NCBI GenBank assembly: GCA_963969365.1
Contig: OZ017748.1
Span: forward strand, 1,116,001 to 1,180,000
Direction: 5' to 3'
Source: Asterochloris sp. CNOR1
Lineage: Eukaryota > Chlorophyta > Trebouxiophyceae > Trebouxiales > Trebouxiaceae
DNA: 64,000 nucleotides
Shown piece by piece: positions 1 through 12,500 of the stretch (the first letter of the stretch is position 1; every line of letters starts with the position of its first letter). Made by a program: the position numbers and the translations under genes. The notes below the pieces were generated by a model. That model was not told where the DNA came from. It saw nothing but the letters and a program-made list of their open reading frames with translations, and searched no databases.

Positions 1-253
1 GCAGAGAAGCATAGAAGGGATATACTGAAGTATCTGTGGTGACTGTGGGTGGCAGCAAGCCAGCAACACATCCCTACCAGGGCCCGGTGCACTTGGCTGC
101 CTGGCATCTCTACACCACAGCCGTGAGGTTGCAGATTGCTTCAGGCTGCCAGTGGGCTGTTTGGCCTTGTTCAAGACCATCAGGCTCAGCCTGCAGCTGG
201 AGCTGGGCTCCCCTGCAACATCTGCCCAGCAGCAGTCAGCCCCAGGAGCACAC

Positions 254-1640
254 CTGAGCCATGAGCATGCGAGTCCGCTTCAGGCTGTCAGTGGCCCCCT
301 TGGCCTCGCCGACAATGTCTGCCTCAGTCTGCAGCTTGCGCTGGGCTGCACCGGCATCGGAGCCGCTCAGCAGCTCGCGTCGCTCATCGCGGTGGGCCTT
401 CTCCTGCTTGCGCTGCAGCTGCAGCAGGGCCTGATCAAAGCCCTGGCGCAGAGTCTCATAATGGCGCTTGTGCGTGGCCAGCTTGCGTGCCAGGCGCTCG
501 GTGTCCTCGTCCCTGCACGCCAGCAGCTCAGGTCAGACCAACCACTTCCCTGTGCACCTGGCAGGGGCCCTGCTGAGCTGAGGTGCGCCCTGACTCCCTG
601 CCTGGAACGCCCTTGTCCCGTCTCTGTAGCCCATGTTGCAGGACCAGTGCATGTCATAACCCTGATGATGGTGCTTGAGCATGGCCAGCTTGTGCAGCTG
701 GCACTCAGTGTAACTTCTGCCTGAACGCAAGACCGAAACTCAGCGGCTCAGGTTGGCTGAGTGCAAGAGGGGTGTGTGGCGGGTGCGCCATGTCCTCATC
801 TCTGCAGCACATGGAAGTTTGCTGGCTGTGAGTGGCTCTGGTGCCAGCCGGGCATGTTCCCCCAACCCTGCACATGACTGCACATGTGAGTTGTCCAGCC
901 GCAATTGGCTTTGATGCCAGCGACTGGCACGCTGTTGCCTCAGGCCTGCAGGCAGGTGTCTAACACATGAGATCCCTTCTCAATCCAGGACCAGTGCCGT
1001 TGACTTGTCATCAAGGGCCAGGCGCTCGGTGCTGACTTCCCTGTAGGCCAACAAAGCGTTTAGCCCAGAACATGGCGAGGCGTGGACCCCCTGCGGCGTA
1101 GCAGCTCTGGGTCCGCTTTGCAGCAGGCAAGTCAGGGGCTGAGCTGAGGAGCCATAGCTCTCCAGACAGGCATCCTGTGTCCCTGTCCTTCCAGGAGAGC
1201 AGCTGCAAGCTTGCCCTGGAAGCCTGCCTTGGCGCAGCTTGTGACAATGTGTGCCTTGCACAGGATGATGTGAGGCCCCACAGCACATGGAAGTGGCAGT
1301 CCTCAGGAGCAGCAAGGCATTGTGACTTTGGATCAATACATAGCGCATGATTGTGCAGCACAGAAGGGTGCCCCAGCACTCGTGAAGTAGCCTGGCAACA
1401 TCACCCCACTCACGTGTCCTGCTCATCTGCAAAACACTCCAGATCATACAGGGTTGCCCGCAGCCCTGCGCATGTCTCCCTGAAGGTGATGTCCAGCTCC
1501 CGCGCCTGTTCATGCTTAGCAGCAGGCAAGTTTGACAGCTTTCTGGTGATCCCTGCTGCCTGCTCCTGTTGCTGGGACAGGGTGGCATCCAGGTCCTGCT
1601 CCTCCTGGGCATTGCTGCTGGACAACTTGCCAAGCTGCAT
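254..1640 (-). CDS. SEC20: Sec20/BNIP1-type SNARE, 3' end off window
   Basis: ER-localised Qb-SNARE of the Golgi-to-ER retrograde fusion machinery (family knowledge). Two exons are supported on the minus strand: 1414-1640, starting at the ATG at 1638-1640 with MQLGKLSSSNAQEEQDLDAT, and 254-512, joined in phase 2 across a GTGAGT...CAG intron. Exon 2 encodes a heptad-rich helix with RRELLSGSDAGA and ends at KGATDSLKRTRMLMAQ followed by a GTGTGC donor. That stretch matches the conserved Sec20 SNARE core (ESLRRTRQLM-like). The transmembrane anchor expected after it is not visible in positions 1-253 and should lie outside the window. An imperfect copy of the exon-2 acceptor edge sits inside the intron at about 1009-1046. 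The call rests on the SNARE-core resemblance; intron-exon structure left of 254 is unknown. Confidence 0.72.
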
Positions 1641-1821
1641 GCTGGCGGAAAAAGCCTGATGTCAGATAAGAAGTATACGCGTCAGTGGCAAAGGCGTCAG
1701 TAAGGCTGCATTAGGTCAGCCTGGCTGTGGCGGGGAATTCTACCTTGCTCCGCCTGACGCAGCGCTTTCTCGATCTGACACCTGGTCAGCTCTGCTAATA
1801 ATCTGCTACAGATCTGCTGTT
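1641..1821. promoter_or_regulatory. Shared intergenic region, Sec20 / MCMBP
   Basis: The start codons of the Sec20 gene (minus) and the MCM-binding protein gene (plus) face away from each other across only 181 bp, so both promoters and 5' UTRs must lie here or overlap. I see no certain TATA box. ETG1/MCMBP genes are E2F targets in plants; a TTTCTCGATC stretch near 1770 is not a convincing E2F site. Inference from layout only. Confidence 0.45.
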
Positions 1822-4800
1822 ATGGCACCTGCCCAGCCAATGATCAATCAAATCATTCGGCAGCCTCTGGAGACAATACACAGCATCCTGCAGCACCAGC
1901 AGGAGGGGAGCACAGGCGCCAATGTGTCCAGGGCATTCAAGGACTTGCTGATGAGCCCGGGTGCCTGGGACCAGGTGGGACCCATCTGCCAGCTTCCTCT
2001 GGGACTACTCGAGAGTAAGCTTACATGGATCCTGCAGGTGCCGCTGCTGACCGCTGACAATGTGCAGAGCTTGCCCGGCAGTTCCCTTGTGCGTTACTTT
2101 GGCATGGTGAGCAGGAGTCAGGGATGCAGTGCCCCAGGAATGGGCACAGCAGTCTGCCACCCAGGCAGCCACTACGTTGGCCTACCCTGCTGTGTTCCAT
2201 GGGTAGTAAGGCACCCCTTTGCCATGCCTGGTGCAGGTTCGAGACCAGCTGGACCCAGAATACTTTGTGGCTGCCCACCAGTGCACAATTGGCAGCTGGG
2301 CTGTCTGCAGTTATGCAGACAGCCTCCAGGCCTTTGATGGGACGCTGCAACACCGGATAGGCGAGCGCCGGCCTGTGATCTGTGGACCAGTCGCAGAGCA
2401 GTCAGCTTGGGTGGCTGAGCTGGAAGGTGACCCAACAGCTGTCCAGCTGACTGCAGCAGGTTCTGTTTTCATTCACATTATTGTTTCACGTTTTGAGTGT
2501 TGCCGTGGTGCTGACATTGCAGCCTGTCCTGGTGTAGGTCTGCAGAGCAGCCCACCCCTGTCTTGCTGCGTGTTGGTGAGCCCCGCCTGTAGGGTCTGCC
2601 AATGTTGCTGGATTCTGTGCACCAGCACTGCCTCAGCAGCAGCCAGACTGCTCCCAATATTGCCATTACCTCCTTCTGCATCCTCAACATCTTACATCTT
2701 CTTTCAAGCTCTTGCTAATAGCCTGCGACTTGATGGTCAAATCCTGAATTACATGTCAGCACTACCAACACTGCTGGCAGCTCTCAAGTGCATGTGCAAC
2801 ACCCAAATCTTGCCATTGCTGCTTGAGGCAGCATCCCAGCTTAGTGTGGCAAGTGTGCAGCCCCTGCCAGCCCTGTTGGCATTGGCATTTGGCTTTGCTG
2901 ACCTAAGCCCAATCTGCAGGCCTATGCCGATGAGGATAGCCTACCTCTCAACAGTGTGGTGGAGGTGGTTGGGGTGCTAAGCAATGGCAGCCCTGAACAG
3001 TGTTCTGTGGAGGAACGTCTGTCTGGCCTCAGCATCCAGGGCAGTGCCGAAGAGATAGTGAGTAAACATGGCAGCACTCCAGGCACGCTTCTGTGCGTTA
3101 CAAGCCACCAGCTGTACACGACTTGTGCCTGGTTGGGCTCACCATCCAGGGCAGTGCTGTGAGTGAAGGGTCAGTATTACCAGCAACATGTGAGGCCCTT
3201 TGTGCTCTTGCAGGTGCCGCGCATTCACGCGGTCCTGGTGCAGCCATGCCACACTTTTCTGGCAAGCAGACAGGTGCTGCCGTTCAAGTCGGACGAGCAA
3301 CTGCAGCTGCGAGCGGGGGAGCTGCGTCTGCAGGCCATCAAACTTCTGGCTGTCGCCCTGGGCGATGACATGCTGGCAGCTGAGTACCTCCTGCTCCAGC
3401 TGGTGTCCAGGTCAGGCAGCAATGGATCTTGTGCTCGTCATTACACTTGGCAAGTGCAAATTTGAGGAGCCACACTGTGACCTAGCATGGTCTGCACTGG
3501 CAAAACACAGTAGGTATCCGCAGGCTGCATGGTCGTATGTATATCCAGCAGTGGCAAGCAGGTGTGATGTGAGCTGCCAACATTGCCACTTGCAGGCTTA
3601 GCTGGAATTGCAGAGTCCCCATTCCTAAGTCTGTTCCTCACTGTCCGCCTGCTGGGGCATGCATGCTCTTGCTGATCTTTGCCACAAGGCTCCACAAGGC
3701 AAGGCTAGACCTGAGTTGTTGGGCCAGCCGCATTACCAGATTACTATCTTTTCCTCAGACCAGCCAGCTATGACAATGGCCCATCAAGGCCAATCTCTGA
3801 AATCTACCTGCCACCTGCTGGCAAACAAGTCTCGAACAACATGCCAGGCTGCAGCATCTACAAGAGCAGTAAGGAGGGCCCAGTGAGGGCAGGATGGTGC
3901 TGAATCTGAGTAGGAGCCCCTACCCAGGTAGAGGCAGCGGCTATGCCAGTGTGGCCACAGAAGCCCCACAAAACAGCCCCACAACCCAGTCCAGATTGTG
4001 CTGCAGCGTGTACAAGCGCAGTGAGGATGGTCCCATGGGCACGCTGTTGCTGAACCTTAGCAACTGCCCCATCCCCAGTCCAGGCGGCAGCGCAGACGGC
4101 ATGTCGAAGTTTGGCGCAGCTGTGCAGGCTGCTGTGGCAGCTGTGATGCCCCGCTCTCTGGGGGTGGCCATGTGTATTGAGCAGGTGTGAAGCCTGGCCG
4201 GCGTCAGCAAGTTGTGCAGCACAGTGAGTGATGGGCCTTGTAGCCCACTGCCAGAGACTGCCGGCACTTTCTTGCGGTCATCTCTGCTTGGCTGCTCAAC
4301 GTTGTCACTAATAGGGTGGCTACAGTGCGGCTGAGTGTCGGCCTTAAGGTAACTCTCTGCACAACCTGCGACGGCAGTGCGCGAGTACGGGACCAGATGT
4401 TACTGAGATGGCTTGTGCCTCACTGAACATGGCCCTGGTGCCTGCAGCTCAACCTGCGACCGCTGTGTCCAAGCAAGGATCCAGAGACCGGGAGGCTGCG
4501 CACAGCTACGCTGCAGGTGGCAGAAGGGACACAGGTCATTCTGGATGAGACCTGCATGCGGGAGGGGCAGCTCAACGGCACTGGCATCACCAACCTGCAG
4601 GCAAGCTGTGCTGGCAGGGTGGCATCCACTGGCTGAGCCTGCTTCCAGCACACACTGGTTTCTCTCAGCACTGCAAACAGTTGCCATGACGGGTGTTCTG
4701 CCTTCAAGCCATGCATGCCTGCTGCCAGCCGCGGAACAGCTGTGTTGATTGGCCTACCCCTTCCACGCCAATCCCTGGCCCTTCTCAGCCCATGCTTAGT

Positions 4801-5971
4801 GGCCTATCTCTGCAAGGCGACAGTGCATGCTGTGTTGTGCTCCTCACAACACACAGAAAACTTTTTTCAGACTGTTGCTGACTGCGTGCCAATGCTGCAG
4901 GTCCTGCAGAAGCTGGCAGACATGCAGACTGTCGATTATGGCTTTGAGGTCTACCAGCTGCCCATGCACTGCGATGCGCCGGTGACTGTGCTATCGTGCG
5001 GCAGCAGCCTGCTGAGGGGCAGCACAGCGGTCCAGATCCCGCTGCAACCTACTGCAGAATTTGGTGAGCACCAGCATTCCCAACACAAGTGCGGTGGCAA
5101 TTGCAAGCATGACGTGGCCCGGTGCGGTTGCAGGCACTCAGCAGCAGGTGGAGCAGCATGTGGCCTGCCAGGATCTGACAGCTGTAAGAGCTTTTCTGGG
5201 CCAGGTAAGGAGACCCAAGTGCTGGCACCACGTCGAAGCGAGTGACTGCTTACATTGCACTTGGTGCACATCCTGAGCAATCTCTGCTGCTTAGTCAGCT
5301 ATGCATAGAGGCCCGTGCTTGGCCAATGGTGGCCTGGAGGTGCAGATGATGGCCCAGGTGTGTGGCCAGTGAGATGTGCTTGACAATCAACACCTATGAG
5401 CGGGTGCAGCCTACGTTAACTGCGGTCATGCAATGTGTGCAGTGCTGGCAAGTAGCCAACCTTTTGCAGGCGTGGTTAAATCTCCCAACAGCTCCTGGAG
5501 TGGGGCAGGCCCCAATGTGCTCAGTTCAATGTGGGGAGTGTGCGTGCTGCCTGACAATCATCTGCCATCTGCAGGTGCGCCAGCTTGACTTCAACATTGG
5601 CTCTGGCATCGCCAAGACCCTCGAGCAGGAGCTGGTGCAGGCTCGAAGCGAGGACAAGTCTCTGGATGCTGCTGTCTTCCATACATGGCTGACGGTGAGC
5701 CCGTGATCATGTGTCAGGGCCCCTGGCTCACCAGCAGCTCTTGCAGATGCAGGCAGTCCTGGTTTCTGCTCCAGGACTTGCCTGGCCTTGCTGCATGAGC
5801 TGCAGTCGCCATCTGGAATGATAGCATCAACAGACCTGCACTGCTGGCGTGCAGCTGGCGCGGCTTCAAGCCATCAGCCATGGCGAGATGACGCTGACCA
5901 CACAGAGGTGGCAGAAGATGCGCAAACTGGAGCATGCCAGGGCAGAGCGCACCCGTGCCAGCAAGACGTGA
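1822..5971 (+). CDS. MCMBP: Mini-chromosome maintenance complex-binding protein (MCMBP/ETG1)
   Basis: Nuclear protein that binds the MCM2-7 helicase and supports its unloading and sister-chromatid cohesion (known for the family). Eleven exons keep phase: 1822-2106, 2237-2426, 2546-2571 (tentative), 2920-3057, 3214-3410, 4007-4184, 4448-4600, 4901-5063, 5134-5204, 5575-5694, 5855-5971; about 545 aa, near the plant length. Family signatures in order: SLVRYFGMVRDQLDPEYF (OB-fold-like N-terminus), LNSVVEVVGVLSN, LGDDMLAAEYLLLQLVSR, TQVILDETCMREGQL, MQTVDYGFEVYQLPMHCDAP and the C-terminal LARLQAISHGEMTLTTQRW. The intron 4601-4900 has a GC donor (CAG/GCAAGC) rather than GT. The tiny exon 2546-2571 uses a weak GTTGGT donor but restores the frame and gives the expected LLRAYADEDS junction. 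The intron after 3057 holds a copy of the exon end at 3136-3170. Confidence 0.9.
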
Positions 5972-6547
5972 AGCCAAGAAGCATGGGCATGGGATCATGA
6001 CAATGCAGTCTGAAAGAAGTCTCTGCTGGCATGGAGCCAAGCCCAAATACTTCCACCACAGCCAGCATTGATGAAGAAGCCACATAATTGAACGGCTGCA
6101 GACATGTGCTCCATTGCCTCTCTTCCTGGCACTGAATGAATGGGGCACAACATGTCAGGGGAGCTGGTCATGCCAGAAGAGCAGAGCAGCTTTCGCTTGA
6201 TTTCAAAAGTCAACTGACAATGGTCCAATCCACTGACGACCTCACAGCTTGTCGGAGCCTCTCAGATCGTGCTGGGACCAGTGAGCAGCGGAGCACTTGC
6301 TGACGCATTCTCAAGGCAACAGGTAAGCCTAGCCACAAGAGCAGCCAGAATCTCATCCATTTGCACTGGCTCCGCCAACAGCCCGTTCAGCTGTGCGGAC
6401 TGGTGACTCGCCTCCTGAGGTCTGAAGGCAAACCTCCAGCCAGCTGCCCTCTGGCTCTCTCCCACACACGCGCAGCTTGTGCTCTTTTGCAGTCAGGCAG
6501 TGGCGCAAGCCCACTACATCTTTCCCTGAGGAGGGTCTGGGGAAGTG

Positions 6548-9500
6548 ATGCTGCGCAAGCTCTATCAGGGCATTGCACTCAGCTCCAGCCGCAAACTTTC
6601 TGAGGGGAACAGTACAGACCCAGACAGCAGGGCATCATCTAAGGCGCAGGTCCGCGCAGAGCAGCCACATGAAGCAGCCAAGTCAGCAGCCAAGTGTGAT
6701 GCTGACGCTCATCAAGAAGGACACAAGTCCATTGATGGGAGCAGGCCTGCCTCTCTAGATGCATTCAGGAAGTCTCTGAAGACGGGGATCAAGGTGGGCA
6801 GCAGAGCACCCTGCAATGCTGGCAGGCTCATTGATGCTAGTGCTCGAGCCCTGAAGGCAGCCATGTCCAGGCGGTCCACGCCTTCATGCCAAACCTGCGC
6901 TTGGCCTTCTGCAGGAGGCCAGCAACGACAGTGCCTACAACACTCAGGGACTCGGTGGCCCAGGGAACTCAGGTGGGTGCCGGCACTCAGTCAATTCTTC
7001 CTGACTGCAATTTGCAGCTAGTCCATATTACAGCCACCTGTCAGCTGTGCCTGGCATAGAGGCATGTCCTTGGCCTCAATGGGTGCCTCTCGATCAACCT
7101 ACCTGCTTTGCCCTCATTCGCGAGTGGTGCATGTGAGAAGGCTACATGCTTCCCTATAAAAACAACGATGCATGTCGTCAAGGTAGCTGCGTCGGCCTGC
7201 AGGTGGCTCTGGTGGCCCAAGTGGCAGTGAGTCTGGGCGACCAATCTCAGACGACAGTGCCTACACCTCGCAGGTCAGTCGACCGTGTCCTGCACTCATG
7301 CCTTGATGCCATCATGCCTTGATGCCATCTTCACCAGAGCCCTGCGGGGGTACATCAATCAGACTCCTGAAGGCTTCAGTTACTCTGTCAGAGAAAGCCT
7401 CAGACTGCCTTGAAGTGCTGTGCTGTGCATCTGTACGCGGCGCAGCCCCAGTCATGCGCTCCTGGATAGCGTGCGCAGTGATGTGCCCCCATCGAGGTGG
7501 CTTGGCCAGCATGCTGCTGGGTGCCAGGCTTCCTGTGGTGGGCAGCAACTGTCGTGAAGTGTCTGCCTGACTTGACGCCTTTGCCCCCCCTGGCAGCAGG
7601 CTAGCTTGTCACTGCTGAGCGCGGGACCGCGCATGTCACGCGGGAGCGCCGCCTTCAGCCCCCTGGCTGGGAGCGGCAGTGCACAGCCCTCAGGCTCGCG
7701 GCAGTCGCCAGCTACCACAAGCGATGGGCCTGGTACTGGGACCAGCAAGGCAGGGTCGGGGGCCCGCCCCAGCATGTCCCGGCAGCAGCCCCTGCAGTCG
7801 AGCCTGGACAGCGCACGCCATGGGGGCAGCTGGCAGTCCCTGCAGTCTGTGCGCACTGATCCCTCAGATGGGGCCGACGCCATGACCCCGCAGCGCAGTG
7901 ATCGGGAATGCATAGCAGAGGCTGCTCACCAGGCCAGCCACCTCAGCCTGGAGCCGCAGCAGCAGGCCGGGCAGGCCCAGCCCGGGGAGCCAAAGCAGGC
8001 CAAGCCTGCAGACCCTGAGCAGGATCCTGCAGCAGGCACAGGCGCTGGACCGGCAGGTGGGTGTCTTGCAATCTTTGTGGGTTCCTTGCTTGCTCAGCTG
8101 CTGCAGCCTGGATTTGTGTCATTCCGCTGCTGATGCCCAGGCAGCCACTGCCTCTGCTGCAGATGGCAAGGCACCTGATTGGGCAGATGGAGTCCCAGCT
8201 GCCCTGTCTCCTGCAAGCAGCGAAGTAACCTTGGATGAGCAACCCTGACCTCTGCCTGCAGCTGCACCCCGGCGCAGCGGGCAGGACCCTCGCACGCTCT
8301 CCCCTCACACCAGCCGCAACAGGGGTCCCAGCCAGGAGTCGGCAGGCAGTGCAGGCCCTGAGAGCAGCTCGCGCAGCCAGCGCAGCAGCTTTGCCAGAGA
8401 GCGCGCCAGCGTGGACGGGAACCGCGCGAGCCTGGAAATCTTTCAGGCCATGGCCCCTGTGCCCGCGCAGGTTGAGGCTGTGCCCGTCAGCTATGAGGAC
8501 ATGGAGGTCATGTGTGACCAGCTGGGCATCCCAAAGGCCATGCGTGACAGGTGCGTGACAGCCACAGCTCTGTTTGCGAGCATCTTGGGCGCCGGGCGGG
8601 TCCGTGCAACCAATCGGGCGTCCCCCAGGCCATGTGCGACAGGTGCATGCCAGCTGCAGCCCTGTGTGAGAGCGTTCCTGTGACAAGGAGGATGTGCGTG
8701 ATCAGCTGGACATGACCCATGCCATGTGCGGCACCCCTTTTGGTGAGCTTCTTCATGCCTCTGCCTTGTGGTGCTGGCGCATGAAGTTGCCGAGTAGCTT
8801 GTCCACACTGCCGGGCTCTGTCACTTGCCCTGCTGCATGGTCAGGCCTGTGGAATGGGCCAGCTGGCGAGCAGTCAAACATGCAGATCCCAATTCATCAC
8901 CTAGATGTGGTGAGTTCAGCCGCCAAAGTCTGCCTGCTGCTTACCCTAGTGAGCCATGATGTGCTCAGACAGTGGAGTCCTGCCCAGCTGTGGTGCCAGA
9001 ATGCGGTCTGGTTGTGCTCGTCAGCTGTACTTTGTTTGGGTTGTGATGGCTGTCAGCCCTGATGATCTGCTTGACTTGACTTGCAGTTAGTGACAAGCAG
9101 GCTTTGACAGGTGAGGTCTATGTCAAGAGTCGCTTGCACAGCCTCATCAGCATGAGCTGGACAGGCATTGCTAACTGCTCCTTCTGGCAACATGCACAAT
9201 GCTGGACTCTCACCACCTGGATGCCAGCTGCTGGTCATGGAGCTACTTGGCCTCCACAAAGCAGTACGTCTGCCCCATACAGCTTGCCCGCCTGTTTGGG
9301 GCCTGCTGGCCTTTTCAGCTGCCAATATCATCCAGCAAAACTCTGCTGGGCAAAAGCAGCAAGCTTGGGCCGCTCAAAAACAGCCCCTCCTTGATGTTAG
9401 GTCTGTACATCTGCAGGTATCTCAAGCTGGCAGTAGTGCCCGACAACACCCCCCTTCCCATGACCATGCTGGTCAAGCTGTGGCGCGTATCTGGGGAACA

Positions 9501-12500
9501 GGATGCAGAGGCCACTGCTAACCTGATGGAGCAGGGCGGGATTATGCGGGTCGCCTGCCTCTATGATGGCAGTGCCTGGGCTCTGGTGGACAGCGGACAC
9601 CTCAAGCACCTACAGGTGGGCTGGTCGTGTGCGTCGATGTTTGAGGAGTGAGGCCGGGTGATGATCAGCAAGATGCAGCTTTGACAGCCGCAGATGGGCT
9701 CATCTGGCAGAATTGTAGTTCCTGAACGCTGGGCCCAGACCAGGGCTGCGTGGGGCAGCGGGTACCTTATGTCCATGAAGTTGGGCTGGTTGGCTGCAAT
9801 GCTGTTATAAGCAATGCAAAGCGCTTGAAGATTGGGACTTTGTGCTGGACAGCGGCATCTGGAGGTATGCCTGTCTCCACGGATTGTTGCAAGCCTGCAT
9901 GTCTTCCTGCAGCATCTGGGGCCTTCGTCGAGAGCACCTCAAGCACCTGTGGGTGACCTGGAGGGCGCTGTCTGTCTGGTGCTTGCAGGTTTCGAGTGTG
10001 CCATGGTGGTGCTCCATGCTGGAAGCCTGCATCTCTCTTCCTATATAATGGGTGGGCCCTGCCTCAAGCAGGGCTACCCTGACAGGTGACCACAGCTCTC
10101 ACCTCCTCTTCACTGCTGCAGGGGGCTTCGTGGTCCAGCATCCCCGATGTTCATGCTGACCTGCTGGACGATTACATGGAGGGCTTTGAGCAGCTGGCCG
10201 ATGTGCCGGATGATGGGTACATCATGCAGAATGCTGGGCACCACCTGGTGGGCGCCAAGCGCCTGTGGGACCTGAAGAAGCTGATCAGCAGCCCCACCTG
10301 GCTGGAGACCAAGTTGCATTCGTACGGCGTGGCCAGCGTGGTTGCTGACTTCCGCAGGTGGGTGCCACCAGCCTCAAGCTGGCCCTTGATCTGCTGCCAT
10401 GGCAGGACTTGTAAAGGGTTGCTTGGCAATCCTGCCTGATTGAAGCAAAAGCTGCACTTCTTGTGTGACCATGCAGCGAACAGCCACTGCAAATGTGGGT
10501 GTGGGTGATTTGCAAACATGGCATATCGATTGTAGCATTTTGCTTTCATGTAAAGGGGCTCCACCATATGGGGTTCCTAATTTTGCAGCAGTCTGCAAGC
10601 AGCACATGCTACACCCTTTTGCGCTGCCCTCATTGGGTGATATGATCACCATCTCAGCACGTATGCATGCGTGCCTGTGCAGGTTCCTGATGGTGCGCAC
10701 AGACGAGGAGGTGAAGCTGCTCCTGGAGGCGCTGCAGATGAGCGTCAGCAGCTGCATGCAGATGCCCGACGTGGCTATGCTGCGCAGCCAGATGCTGGCT
10801 CGCCTCATGACTGTGCCCCGCCTTCAGGTGGGTTTCCCAGAAAGCCTCTATGGAAAGATGGTTTAGTGCATCACCAAGGTGTGTGGCACCACTGCTACTT
10901 GCCTGAAAGGCAAAGTTGGGTGACTTGTGCTCCTTTGCTGACTGGGCATCTGCGTGCATTGCAAGGGCTGCAGCCCTGCTCCCAGAATCCTGTGGCTGCT
11001 GGGTGACCTCTAGCTCTGTATCTGAGACTGCATGCGTGGCGAAACTGGTCTGCGTCAGCCGGCCTTACCTGCTCTTGTGCTCGCTGCTGCAGCTCAGGTC
11101 TCGCCAGCCTCCAGACCTACTGTCTGCACCTGTATGTGCACAGCTGGTCCTTACAGCAGTGAAGCTTGTGCAGCAGGGCTGGTCAAGGAAAGTTGCCAGA
11201 GCTGCGTTGCTGCTGGCCTATGATGCTGCAAAGCAGGTAGGGGCCCCTTTTGAGCTGATGTCTCCGAGCGTGGTGCAGGAGTGGTGCATGACGCAGCTGG
11301 AGCTTGCACGGCAGCAGGCGCCTGGCCCAGAGTCAGTGTGCTGCCTGCTACCACGCAGCCCATCCCTGGAGCAGGCGGGGGGCTTGCACCGAATGGTGCT
11401 GCGGGGGCACACCGGCGGGATCATGAAGGTCCTGCTGACCTCTGGGGGCATTGATGTCATCACTGGTGAGGGCGCTGAAGCACAGCAGAGGGCTTGTACC
11501 GGGGAGAATTTGCTTGGCAGGCGCTGAAGCACATCAGAGGCCTTGTACCTGGAAATTTTTTGCTCGACAGGCAGGGCAATTTGCATTTCAGGCATTGATG
11601 TCACCCCATTAGGGTCTGAGGCAGAGCAGAGTGTCTGCAGTGGAGGCAAAGGTCATATCTAGCGAAGCTGAAAGCAGCACATCGCTGTGGGCAGGGAGCT
11701 CATCACACCTTAAGCTCTCTGCCAAGGACTAGCCTGGTTGGGCCTGCGCTCATACCCTGCGCAGCATGATCCACCTGCGTTGTCTTCGTGTCGGCCTGTG
11801 CTTCAAGGACACAGCAGACTAGCCGTCAGGGACGCCTCCAGAAGCCAACATTTGCTCTTCTTGGCCGCACTGTGCCCCCGAGTATGCCTGGCTGTAGCCT
11901 CAACAGAAAGACAGCCTGCGTCTGCGACGTGGGGCTTGGCGCCAATGTCCTCATGCACTCAAGACGCCCATTCCTGTCGTTCCCTGCTGCAGCCTCAACT
12001 GACGGCACAGCCCGTGTCTGGGACATGGAGATTGGGGACTGTGTGCTGATGCTGGAGGGGCACCAGGGGCCTGTGACAGACCTGGCCGCCTCATCAGACA
12101 GCAGCATCCTAGTGACAGCTTCAGCTGATCAGACTGCCCGCGTGTGGAGTCTGGAGAAGGGGCAGTGCACAGCTGTGCTGGCTGGGCACACAGGCATGCT
12201 GCACGGTGTGGCCGTGGACCCACATGGCCGCTTTGCTGTCACGGCGTCGGCAGATGGGACTGCCCGGGTGTGGGACCTGGGCAGTGGGCAGTGCGCCCAC
12301 GTCTTGGCCGGACACAGCAACAGCGCTACTGGCACAGGTGCACTGGGAACGGCAATCCATCTGCGGATTGCAATGTCATAACCTGAGCTGGCTGGTGCTG
12401 GTGGGGCGCAGCCACAGCATCACTGCCATCTTCACAACAATGCCTCCTCAGCATCAAGGTGCTAGGCGCAGATAAGTGCCATGCCAGGTGGCTGGGGCAG

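Noticed and set aside
980-1633. 217-codon minus-strand ORF in the Sec20 locus
   Set aside because: It overlaps the Sec20 first exon in another frame and spans the intron; the Sec20 frame carries the conserved sequence.
8262-8550. Formin-type GTPase-binding domain (SYEDMEVMCDQLGIPKAMRD)
   Set aside because: Once joined to the exon at 9417 the segment matches the APAF1 winged helix much better, and no FH1/FH2 sequence is present.
7452-8686. Long minus-strand frames opposite the WD40 gene
   Set aside because: They mirror the Ser/Gln/Pro-rich plus-strand exons that join in phase, and show no protein family features.
9084-9108. Short exon reading LVTSRL, like the RNBS-B motif of NB-ARC domains
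   Set aside because: The frame is followed at once by TGA and neither end joins in phase with the exons at 8550 or 9417. At best a remnant, not evidence for a retained nucleotide-binding domain.
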